Positions 1-11,878 of a stretch of DNA of 64,000 nucleotides are shown here, piece after piece (positions within the stretch are counted from its first letter, which is position 1; every line of letters starts with the position of its first letter). Both the position numbers and the translations under genes were made by a program. Source of the DNA: Ustulina deusta (Eukaryota; Ascomycota; Sordariomycetes; Xylariales; Xylariaceae); contig JAJNNX010000062.1 of the NCBI GenBank assembly GCA_023159155.1, positions 1 to 64,000 of the forward strand, read 5' to 3'. The notes below the pieces were generated by a model, which was not told the DNA's origin, ran no database searches, and saw only the letters and a list, made by a program, of their open reading frames with translations.

Positions 1-3000
1 TTTGTTTTACTAAAAAAAAAAAAAATAATTTGTTTTCTAGTTTTTATTATAGAACCTAGTTAATATTTTTATTAAGTAAATAGTTTTTATTAAATATAAG
101 TTTTAGCTAAATATAATAATATATTATTTTTTAATTTGTTTTATAATATAGTATGCTAATATTAATATTAACTTTTATAAACTAGATTTATAGTACTTTT
201 ACTTTTTAATAGGCCTAATTGCCTTAAAATTTAATTTTTATTATTAATTACTATTTTTATTAAAATATTTAATTTTTTTTAATTATATACTTACTAACTA
301 TAACTATATTAGCATTAAGTTTAATTAATTTTTTTAAAATAAATATAGTAATAAAATAAAAAAACAAGCTATTATAATTGCTTATAGTAGTGCTTTTATT
401 GTTTTAGCTTTTAAACTTGCTAATTAAGAGATAGTTTTTTTGACCTTTTTTTTAGTACTTAGTATTTTTTTGGTAGTACTAGTATATTATTTAGCTAGCG
501 TTCTAGTTATGTTTATAGTAGTAATATTACTTTAATTCTTTTTTGTTTTATTTAACCTGGTTTTATTACTAGTATTGCTTCTAGTTTTTATTACTGTTTT
601 AGTTCTAGTACAGCTTTTAGCTTTTGTTGTTTTTTTAGACTTAGTTTTAAAATAGATTCTAATAAAGCTAGTTTTTTAAGCACTTAAAGTAAATATTTTT
701 AAGGTAGTTATAGTTATAGTTGCAATTATAGTTATAGCTATAATAGTATATATAAAATAGATAAGAACAAAACTAAAAATAATCTTAAAAATCTTAAGAT
801 TTTTTATAACTAAAGCGCTACTTAAAGCTTTACTATTGATATTATAAAAAAACTAAGCTATTATTGGAGTGTTTATTATTAGAACAATTTTTTTTTAGGG
901 TATTTTTTAAAGCTAAGAATCTTTTTTTTTAGGTTTGCTTTTTTTAAGCTACATATTTTTGTAATTATATACATATAAAATATTTTATTTAAATTAAGTA
1001 ACTTTTTAAGCAATAAAGCAAAATAATTCCTAAAAAGCGTTAGAACTTCTTTTTAGATTTAGATAAATCAAAACATTAAAAAAAATTTAATTTTTTAAAT
1101 AGATTAATAATTAATTAATATATAATATAATTAATTAACTTTACTATATAAATAGTATAAGTTATATAAATTATTTTGATTCTAATAGTCTAGCTTATTT
1201 TTGGGACAACTTAAAGCACGGATTATTATTTAGCAAGTTTTTTTATATATAATTTATATAAAAAGATACTTCTAACTTTATAATAATTGTTCTATAGTAT
1301 AATAATTATGTTTTAAACAATTATTTTTTTTTACTTATTTTTTTGCTATAGTATATATTAAAATTTAAACTATTTATTAAAAATAACTTTATTTTAAAAA
1401 AAGTACTAGTAATATAAAAATAATTATAAAAATTATAAACTAATAAAAATAACTAAAAAAATTAGTAGCAAATTATAGTTAAAAAGTATTAAAAATATTA
1501 TAATATTAAATATAAACTTATAACTTATAAAATTAAAAATATAATAGTATTATTTATAAAAAACTTAAGTTTTAAATATTTTAAATTTATACTTAAGTTT
1601 ATTAGCTTATTTTAAATCTTTAGCTATATTAAATTATAAGCATATTGCTTTATATTTCTAGTATAATATATTTATTTTTATAATATTCTTTTTATCTAAT
1701 TATTTAAGCTTTAAAAAGCTAATACTATATATAACTTATTTATATTAAACTTTATAAATAATTTAAATAAATTAAAAATTAAAAATATAATAATAAAACA
1801 AATATATAACTATAAGTTATATTATAAAATTAAATAAAAAAGCTAGCTAATTAAATATAACTAATAAATATTAAATATTAATATTATAGTACTTAAAGTA
1901 ATATAAGCTTTTAAATAATAATAAAATTATAAAAAAAAAACTTTTAATTTAATAATTTATATCTAAAACAATAAAATAAAAAGTTGATTAATTTTATTTT
2001 TACTTAAAAATATTTAGCTTTATTGCTTAAAAATTTAACTAATTTAATAATTATATTAGCCTAAAACTTTAATAAATTAATAAAAACAAACTTATAAAAA
2101 ACCTATATAGTTAAAATTAAACTAACTATTTTAAATATTTAAGTTTATTATAGCAGTTATAGTAGTAGTCCAAGTTATTTAATTATAATTATTTATAATT
2201 ATTTTTTTAATTTTATTATAAAATAATAAATAGCTAATATTTATAATATATAACTATAATTTTTAAATAAAAAATATATAATAGTTATATAAAAATATGC
2301 TTTATATTAATTAATTAATTATTTATATTAAATAATAATATAAAATAAAATTAAACAAAAATATTTATAATATTAAAAAAATATATATTATTATTTAAAA
2401 TAAAACGTTTTTTTGTTATATTATTAATTAAAAATATATAAATAATTTATAAAAACCTAATAAAATAATAAAAGAATTACTTATTTTAATATTGCTAAGT
2501 TTATTAATAAAACTAAACTATATATAATAAGTTACTAAAAAATAATAAAATATTTTTAATAAACAAAATTAAATATTAGCTAGCTACTAATAAAGGTTTA
2601 TAAAAATTTGCTAAATAACTAAACTTGTTTTATTAATAATTTTATTATTATTTATATTTGTTTTAGTGTTAAAAAATTAGTAAAACTAGTTTAACAATTT
2701 ATTAATATAAACTCTATTAAAAAATATTAAACCTAGAACTTAATTAAATAAAAATTTTAAATTAATATTAATATTAATATAAAATAAATATAGATTTATT
2801 TATAAGGTTATATATTTTATGCTTTTTTTAGTACTTATTACAAAAAAACGCCTTAGTTTTTTCTATAATATAAATAATCTAAATAAGCTAGCCAAAGTTA
2901 AGCTAAGCCTTGTTATAAGTATTATTAAAACAGTATTAATATATATATATACTATAGATTAAAAATTTAATAAGTTTATATTTATAAGCTTTATTTTTAG

Positions 3001-4255
3001 TTTTAATAGCTTGCTTTTATATATATTATTTATAGTTGCAATAATTATAACTATTTATAACTTTTTAGCAAGCAAACCATTAAAAGCAATAGTTATAGTA
3101 GTTTTATAAAAGTTTTTTTTTAGAAAAAATATAAAAAAAGTTAGAAATAATATTAAATATAGTAATATAAACATAAAAAAAAAAATTTTAATAGTAGCAA
3201 TATATATAAGTAGCTAAAACTAATAAATAATAATAATAGTAGTAGCTAAAAAAAAAAAAAACTAAGCTAAAATATTTATATAAAACTAGATTAGCTTTAT
3301 AAATAATTTATATATAGCTTATGTTTAAATTATTAGTATTAAAATTTACTATATATTTAAGTATATAATATATATATATATATTATATTATATATATACT
3401 AAAACTTTTAATTAATAATATTATATAAATATTAAAGTATTTATATTAATAATAATAATAACAATACTATATATTATTAATATAATAGAAATACTTATAT
3501 ATTTATACCTATAAATATTTAATTGATTATATTGCATTAATTATATATAAACCTTATATTTAAATCACTTTTTATCTATATATATATATATTACTTATTT
3601 ATATTATATATCTTGTATTTTGTATACTTATATATATTAAGTTAAAAATAACCTAATTAAAAAAGAAAAAATAGTTGTTATGCCTAGTATATTAGGACCG
3701 GTATATATTTACTATATATATATACTATATCTATACTTACTTTAATAAAAAATCTTCTTTTTATAAGCTTTAGTTTTATAAGCTAACTTTACTAAATATA
3801 TAATTTATCTTTTTATATATTATACCTGACTTTATAAACTTCCTATTAATAACAGTTTAATATATTTATATTACTTTAAAAACGCTTTTTAATAAACTAA
3901 TAAAATAATTAGCTAGTTATTTTTTTTAGTTATTTGTTATAAAAAAAAATTTTTTTTCTATTTTTTATTAATTAAAATATAAGTTCTAAATATTAATTAA
4001 ACAGCTTAAATATAGCTATAAGCTTACTATTTCTACTAGTAGGCGCATTACTACGCTTATTAATAATATTAGTAAATATATTAATAATGAATTCTATATT
4101 ATATTTTATTACTATTATAAATATAATTTTACTGCTTTAATAAGCTTTTTAAAAACTATTTAATGTTTTTAATTATTAGTTGTTTATTAGTAAGCTTGCA
4201 AAATTATATGCAAATTTTAAAAAAACTAAAAAAAGTCTTAACTTTAATTAAATAT
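1..4255. repeat. AT-rich RIP-decayed block, left part
   Basis: Extremely AT-rich DNA with very dense TpA and almost no long open reading frame on either strand, as expected after RIP of repeated DNA. The first kilobase is T-rich on the plus strand while later parts are A-rich, so relics in both orientations are probably mixed here. A TA-rich low-complexity run lies near 3360-3410. I can name no element in this part with confidence. About 50 bp near 3795-3850 resembles the sequence just right of the LTR element (10347-10400), differing mostly by C/T and G/A transitions. Confidence 0.8.
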
Positions 4256-4488
4256 TATAATAGTCAGTACAGTCTTAGCAAGACCTACAAAAACTCCAGA
4301 CCTACATAGCGATAAAATAGGAAATCTACGCACAGACCAACCTAACTCTGCAGCCATACATACAAAGTCTATATCTACCTACTTTATAAACTTTAACTTT
4401 TTTTTTTTTTTTTTTTTTTTTAGCTTAAAGTTTTTATTTATAATATTAATAAACTAGCTATAAAAGCTTTATTTAACTAATTATAATA
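4256..4488 (+). repeat. 5' LTR
   Basis: This 233-bp repeat pairs with 10113-10346 over its whole length. It contains a long T run (about 24 T) that is also present, slightly interrupted, in the partner. It is preceded by the target duplication AATAT at 4251-4255. Compared with its partner it has lost C and G at different positions, so both copies were mutated independently after insertion. Confidence 0.88.
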
Positions 4489-5928
4489 CTACTTTAAACT
4501 TACTAATTATTTATTAATAAGTATTTAATAAATATATTTTTTTTATTTTGCTATAGTTAGTAAAATATAAATAAACTTTTTTTTTTAGTTATATACCTAA
4601 TATAAAAAATTATATATTTTATAATATAAATCTAACTTTAATATAACTTTAATAAAACTTTTAATTTTTATGCTATTTAAAAACTAATAACTTATAAAAA
4701 ACCTAACTTTAAATATTTTTATTTTATTTTTAGTTTTTAAACAATTAAAACAATTTTAGTTTTTAAGTATAGCTAGCTTTTTATTATTAGATAATTTTAA
4801 AATCTTTTTTTTAATAAAAAAAAAAATTAAGCATTAGATTTTTTTATAAATATTTTAAGCGAACCAATACTTAAAAAAAAATCTAAAAAAATTAAAAAAT
4901 TAAAACCTAAAAAAACAAAATTTAAACTAGAACTAAAACTACTTAAAATAAAGAATATATTTAAAAATGTAGTATTAAATATTATAACTATATAAGCTTA
5001 CAACTTTGCATTAGTTTTAATAAAACTTTTCTAATAAATAAAAAAAGTAAAGCGCTAATTTTTTAATATGCTTACTTTAATACTTTTAAAAAATAACTGC
5101 GATTTAATAATAAAAAGTATATTTAAAAATATTAATTTTAAACTTTTTAGTTTTATTGCTTTATTTGCTTTTTATTCCGTTAGTTTATTTTTTAGTGCTT
5201 TAAACCTTACTTATACTAAAAAAGCTAAAATATAAAAAACTAATCCTAGTAAGTTTATAAAAAATAAAGCTTTATTTAATAATTAGGTTTATAAACTAAT
5301 AAAAAAGCTAAATAAAAATATTACTATGTTCTAAACTAAAAATAGCTAATTTTAATATATTATAAGCTAATTAAAAAAATATACTAAAAAATTAATAAAA
5401 ATATATTTTTATTTAATTAAAAAACTATTTAATAATATTACTAAAATAATTTAAGTTTTATTAATAGTTTATTATAACTTTATTTAAGCAGCTATAGTTT
5501 ATAAAATATTTTGAACTTATATATATAAAACTAGTAAAAATATTAATAAGTTTATTTTTATATTTAATAATTTAGCTTAAAAATATTAATTAGCTAAATT
5601 ATAATAAAAATATAAATTATAGGATTATTTTTATATAAACTTAAAAAAAAACTTATATAAAGCTTTTATAAATTTAAATATTTTTTATAAGTTATTTATT
5701 AATAAAGTTATTAAATTAATATATAACGCTAAGCAAGCTTATAAAAACTATTAATAAACTAAGCTTATTAGTTCAATTAAACAAAAATCTAACTTAAATA
5801 ACTAAGTTTTTAATAAACTGGCTTATTAACTTTTAGCTAACCTTAGAAGTTCTAAAATATTTATTTTAAAACAATTAAAATAAGCACTAACTATAAAAAA
5901 AAAAAAAACTTATTAAAATAATAAAACT

Positions 5929-5969
5929 TGTTTTATTTGTAATAAAAAAAATATATATTAGTTAACTGC
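5929..5969 (+). pseudogene. zinc-knuckle (gag) relic
   Basis: Two Cys codons three codons apart are followed by an A run, a TAT codon (His after one transition) and, five codons later, a TGC Cys codon. That is the CX2CX4HX4C layout of retroelement nucleocapsid, broken by one missing base in the A run. It lies about a quarter of the way into the LTR element, where gag should be. Positions are good to a few bases. Confidence 0.45.
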
Positions 5970-8900
5970 TTTAATTAAAAGCTTAAAGTTTTAAATATTT
6001 AACTAGCAAAAAAAAGCCCTAATAAAAATAGCTTTAGTAGTTTATCTAATTTAAAAAACAAATAAAACTAATAAAAGTTTTTTTATTAGTTTTTTTATTT
6101 ATTTTAGCTAAAATATATAACTAAAATAAATTAATTATTTTTAAAATACTTACTTAATTATAAATTAATAATATTAAAATAAAAACTTCAGTTTTATATA
6201 ATATTAAAGCTTATATTTTTTTAATAATTAGCTGCAATTTTATATAATAAGTTAAGCAATAATTAAAAACAAAAATAGTTTAGCTAACTAAACTTTAAAA
6301 GCTTTATAACTACTAAAGCAAAATAGTTAGCAAAATCTATAAATATTTAATATATATTATAAAAATTAATAATTAATAATTTAAAAATTAAATATTTTAA
6401 GTTATTAATTTTAGCTATAATATTATTATTAGTATTAAATAGTTAATAAAATAAAATGTTTTAATAAAAACCTAAAAATAATAATTAATTTAATTAAATA
6501 ATTTATTTTTATTAGCTTAATTTTTGCTAATAATTATAGTTAAGCTTTTTAATTATAAATAATAAAATATAAACCTAAAAATAAAAAAATATATAAATTA
6601 ATATAATTAAGCGTTAAAAAATATTATTAAATATTAAAACAACTTTTTAAAAATAAAATAATTATTTTAGAAATAATTAAAACTAAAAAAAAAAAAAAAA
6701 ATCCTAGGATTTTTAAACCTAAAATAAAAAAGATCTATATAATAATTTCTAAAAAAAAAAAAAACTAAGCTACTATTAAAAAAATTATATAAAACTTCTA
6801 AAATTACTTTTATAAAAATAAATAAAAACAACTAGCTAAAAAAACTTTAAAAAAGCTTATTATAATTAAGTTTATAACAACTAAAAATAATTATATTAAA
6901 CTACTTAAAAAAAACTTAAAAATAATTAATATTTTATAAAAAAAATAAATTTAAATTAACTAAATAATTTTATAAAAAACTTTTAATAATAAACTAATTT
7001 TATTTTTAAAAAGAAAAAATTCCTAGTATATAAAATTAGTATAAAACTTTTTGCTTTTTTAGCTATTATATTTAAAGAGGTTCTTTTTAAAAAAAAAATC
7101 TAAAATTTTGCTATTATTATAACTAAAGTTTAATATAGTACTAAAACTTAATAATAAAAAATATGCTTTTAATTCTTATTAATATTATATATTTATATAG
7201 TTTATTTTATTTAAAAAAAATTTATAAATAAATTACTAGCTATAGATTTTATTAAATAAAATATAAACTTAAATATTATTTTTGTAATATTTATATTTAA
7301 ACTTAAATTAATTAAATATAAATTTATAATTAATTACTAATAAAAAAATATATATTTAAAAAATTAAATTATATTAGCTTTAAATATTAGTAATACTATA
7401 TTTAATTATTATAATACTATTTAATTTATTAAACTAAATATTATTAAAACTTTTTATTAATTATTATTAATTATAAAATTAATTTTTTTTTTTTTTTAAA
7501 CTTATAAAAAAATGTTTTAATAAAAGGTTTTATTTTTTGGTTTAAAAATAGGACCTGTTTAATAGCAAGTTTTTATTAATACGCAAATCTAAAAACTTTT
7601 AAACAAGTTCGCAAATATTTATATAAATAATGTTTTAATTTATTTTAAAACTAAAAAATAGTACTAGACCTATTATAAAAAAGTAATTTATTATTTATAT
7701 TAAGCTAGATATTAAAAAAACATTAAAAAGTTTTGTTTTAATATATTTATTATTAATTATTTAAAAATAATTATAAAAACTAAAGTAAAAATTAGAATTA
7801 ACCCTACTAAAATCTAAGCAATTTTAAATTAAAACTTTAATAATTTTAAAAATACTAAATTAATTTAGTTATTTTTTAAGCTTTATAATTATGTTTGTAT
7901 ATTTATTTATTATATTAGTAAAATTGCTACTTTTTTAAATTAATTATTAAAAAAAAAAAAACTATTTATAATAGAACTAAAATAAAAACAAGTTTTTAAA
8001 CATATAAAACTGCTAGCTTATAAAGCACTTATTTTAGCTTTTTTTAAGCCTAGCTAACTAACACAAATAAAAATAAATATTTTATATAATATAATAAAAA
8101 AAATTATTTAGTAGTAATAAAAAAATATAACCTAAAAACTTATAAAATATTTTTTTAAAATAATAATACTAACTAAATAAACTTATTTAATTTAAAACTA
8201 TAAACTTTTAGTAGTAATATAAACTTTAGAATACTACTGCTTAGAGCTCCTTAGAACTAAGTTTTTTATAATAATTAATTATTAAGCTTTATTATATTTT
8301 TTAAATAAATAGATTTTATTAATATAATAAGTATGCTAGGCCAACTTTTTATTAAACTTTAATATTATTTTTTAATACTAACTAAAACAAAAAAATATAA
8401 TAGCTAATACTTTATTAAAAAAAATAGCTAAGCTTTTTATAATTAAAACTAAAAAAACTAAAAAACAAACAATAGTATTAGTTCTACCTAATAAAATACT
8501 AAGTTTTATATTAACTATAGACCTTTTATTTAATACTTTCTAAAGAGCTAACCTAGTAAACCTAATTAAACAAAAAAACTAGCTATAAAAGCTAAAAAAT
8601 AAAAACAAAAAGCTATATATACCTAAGGTTATTTTAAATAAAACTATTTTTTTTTATATAGCTTTAATTTAAAAAACTTATATATTTTTAATTACTATAT
8701 ACTAAAATTAATATAAAATAATTAAAATATTAAAATAAAAATACTACTAGTTTTATTTAAAATATAATTATAAATAATATATATAAAATTATTATAACTA
8801 TAAAAAAAACAAAATATTATAAAATAAAACTTTTAGCTTTTTTTATTTATTGTTTATACTAGCTGTAATATAACAATATATAGTAATAAATAGCAAAAAT

Positions 8901-10112
8901 ATGCTATTTAACTAATAAAGTTATAATTATATATAAATATTTATAAATAAGTTTAGTTGTTTAATTATAACTTTATTTAGTAAAAAAATAAATATAGCAG
9001 AATTGCTAGCTATATAATATTATAAAAGTTTATATAAATTTTTTAATATATTAAATATATAAATATTAAATAATATAAGATTATTTATTTTTAAGTTTAT
9101 AGTAATAATTAATAGTTTTATAAGCACTAAGCACTATTTTAGTAATACTTACTATTTTTAAACTTAAAAAATAATAAAATTAATTAATTAAAAACTAAAC
9201 TAATAATTTTATTTTTATATTAATAAATATTAGAACAATTAAAATATTTATTTTTTTATTTTAAATTTTATATATAATTTTTTATAATATTTATTAATTA
9301 ATATATTATTACTAAAAGTAGTAATAAAAATTAAAACATAAAATTTTTTAATAATAAATATTAGTAAAACTATTATAAATTTTAATATTAAATAATAAAC
9401 GCTTAAACTAGTCTATTAAATCTAAAACGTTTAAAAAATAGCATATAATATAGCAACTTTTATATAAAAATAAGATAAACTATAAACTAATAAAAAAAAA
9501 TGCTTAATAGATTTTAAAATAAATAAAGTTTTTTTAAAAAAAAAAGTTTTATAATATAAGTACTAACTATTAGATTAGACTTTTAATTAATTAAATCTTT
9601 TAAAATTCTAAAAAAAACAAAAATTTAGTTATATTTTTAATTTGTTTAACTTTTACAAAATAAAGAACTTATTCTATATTAACTAATTATAAAAAATAAA
9701 CAATAATTTTTTATTTTAATAAATTTAATTATTATTTCTAGTTAAAAATATTAATAGTAAAACAGAATTTAAAATCAAACAAATCAAATAATTAAAAATA
9801 TATAAAAAAAATAAAAAGTTATAATACTAGGTTGCTTAAAAAAGCTATAATCTTAATAATACTTAATATATAACTTAAAATTATAAAAATATATTAATTA
9901 AATTTAACTAATTTTATAAAATTTATAAAAAAACTTCTAGATTTTTTATAAAATTATAAAAATAAATATATATAATAATAATTAATAAGTTTACAAACAA
10001 TTATAAAAACAATAATAAAGCAATATAATATAAAAAGATTATATAAACCTAATATTATTAATAACCTTAAATTAAAACTATATTTAAACTTTTAATTTTA
10101 AAAAAAAAAATA

Positions 10113-10346
10113 TATAACAGTTAGTACAGTTTTGGCAAAACCTGCAAAGATTTTAGACCTATATAGCAATAAAATAAAAAATCTATACACGGACTAACCT
10201 AACTTTGCAGCTATACACATAAAGTCTATATTTACTTACTTTATAAACTCTGACTTTTTTTTTTTTTTTTTTCTTTTTTAGCTTAGAGTCTTTGTCTATA
10301 GTATTAATAAACTAGCTATAGAAGCTTTACTTAATTAATCGTGACA
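10113..10346 (+). repeat. 3' LTR
   Basis: This 234-bp repeat matches 4256-4488. It is the less mutated of the two at its end, which still reads GTGACA. It is followed by AATAT (10347-10351), the same five bases that precede the 5' LTR. An A-rich run immediately upstream is in the place of a polypurine tract. Confidence 0.88.
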
Positions 10347-11068
10347 AATATATAATTTATTTTTTTATATATTATATTTTATTTAATGAACTTTTTATAT
10401 TTATTAAATTGATTTGCTATACTAAACTAACTAATATAATTATTTGTTTTATAAAGTTAATTCAGATAATAATATATATAAAAAATAAACTTAGCTAACT
10501 AGTAATGCATTAGTAAAACACTTTTAAATGCAGTATTTTTCGTAAACTTTTTTTATTTTATTTAATATAATAACTTATAAGTTTTTAATATAATATTTTA
10601 TATATCTATGCTTTAACTTTATAAATTTTATATATAAATATAGCTTAAATATAATTTATATAGTTTTTAATTTAATTTTTAGTTATATTTATTTATTTAT
10701 AAGCTTTTATATATCCGATTAATATATACTTAAAAAAAAAATTTTTAGTACTACTAGCTCTAATAAAATATAGCAGGTTTAATAAAAGCTTATTTTTAAT
10801 TTGCTAACTAATCGCTACTATAAAGTTTAGTAATAAAATAAATAAATAAAACAAGCTTTTATTTTTAGCTATATTAATAAATAAGCATATTATTATTTAG
10901 TTTAATTAGCTTATAATTAGTAAACAAGCTATTTTTATAAGTTCTATAATAAAAAACAAGCTTATTATAGTTCTAATCTTAGCATAAAATAGCAAACTAA
11001 AACTAAAACTAATTATTCTATTAAGCAGAAACTAATAACCGGAGCTTAGTTGTTAAACTTGTAAAAAA
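10347..11068. repeat. AT-rich RIP-decayed DNA right of the LTR element
   Basis: AT-rich, stop-filled DNA continuing the block; no gene seen. Its first 50 or so bases resemble 3795-3850. Composition becomes gradually less extreme toward 11 kb. Confidence 0.7.
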
Positions 11069-11150
11069 AGCTCGAGCTAGATTTAAACTAATAACTATAT
11101 AAAAAAAATACGTATAAAAACTAGACATGTAACTACTGCGCTATTAAGCC
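11069..11150 (-). pseudogene. tRNA-like relic (decayed tRNA gene or SINE head)
   Basis: On the minus strand 82 nt fold as a tRNA. The A box lies at about 11131-11143 (TAGCGCAGTAGTT in sense, one or two transitions from consensus). The B box lies at about 11078-11090 (AGTTTAAATCTAG). A 7-bp acceptor stem forms if one G-to-A change and two G-T pairs are allowed, and the T stem has 4 of 5 pairs with the fifth explained by a G-to-A change. Seven A on the plus strand (11063-11069) give a T7 pol III terminator that begins at the 3' end. The length of 82 nt fits a class II tRNA (Leu or Ser) or one with a short intron. The anticodon arm is too decayed to read. All the damage is of the RIP type. Confidence 0.55.
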
Positions 11151-11878
11151 GAACTTTTTATACATAATATATATCTTGTTATATTATATTAGTACCTACA
11201 TTATATATATGCTTAGAAACATATATATATATATATAAACTAAGATATTCCACTTTAAAGTATTTTCTAACAACTTTTTATAAGTTATTAGTTCAACAGT
11301 ATAATAAACTAGCTGTTGTGACATTTATATATTATGTTAAGCGTTGTTATTATTTTTTATATTAGGGGAGAAATAGAAAGGAATCAGAGTTGATATATAA
11401 GTTATAAAGGACTTTTGTGCTAAATGTTTAATATTACGTGTCAAAGATATATAATCTTAAGTACTACTCTTTACTCTTACTCTTACTCACTCTACTTATA
11501 AATAAATCACAACCTTGGGGATTATGTTATATTATGATAGCTAGTATAGTTACCAATCTAGTCTGAACTAGCTGCTATCTATCCCCATTCATATGATCAT
11601 TAGCAACGGGCTATTGGTAAAGAGTTGCTAGCCCAAGGCATCAAAACGAGTTCTTAGCTGTAACCCATTCCTTCTTCCTCCATCCTACAAGATTTGTTGC
11701 TTATCACTCTTAGCCCGATTTAAAGTCGGGAGATCAAGGCGTCGGGAGAAGGAGGACGGGGCGAAGGAATGAATGACAGTGAAAAGTGAAGAAAGAAAGC
11801 CAAAAAAACAAAGTCCAAAAAGCCTAAAAGGAAGGGACGTCCTCAGGCAGATGATGATCCCAATGCCCATCCACAACC
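11151..11878. other. intergenic, transition out of the AT-rich block
   Basis: Composition changes from the AT-rich block to ordinary DNA at about 11.34 kb. No supported gene. The last 200 bases are downstream of the minus-strand kinase-like gene. Confidence 0.6.

Larger units (their letters stand above)
4256..10346 (+). mobile_element. RIP-inactivated LTR retrotransposon, full length
   Basis: A 6.1-kb element bounded by two direct repeats of about 233 bp (4256-4488 and 10113-10346). The repeats differ mainly by C/T and G/A changes, which is the RIP signature on both strands. The 3' LTR still ends in GTGACA, and in the 5' LTR the same end reads as its transition-mutated form. Both LTRs start TATAA, consistent with an ancestral TG start. 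A 5-bp duplication, AATAT, flanks the element on each side. An A-rich polypurine-like run directly precedes the right LTR, which gives plus orientation. Internally every frame is full of stops. A relic of a gag-type zinc knuckle (CX2C..HX4C spacing) is visible at 5929-5969, with one base lost in its A run. Superfamily (Gypsy or Copia) is not settled. Confidence 0.88.

Noticed and set aside
9780..10010. Possible chromodomain-like end of the LTR element's polyprotein
   Set aside because: A weak pattern appears only after assuming many reversions; not reliable enough to call.
1..11340. Possible second transposon or protein genes in the AT-rich block
   Set aside because: Apart from the LTR element and the tRNA-like relic, nothing is firm enough; poly-A and poly-T codon runs give false similarity to many things.
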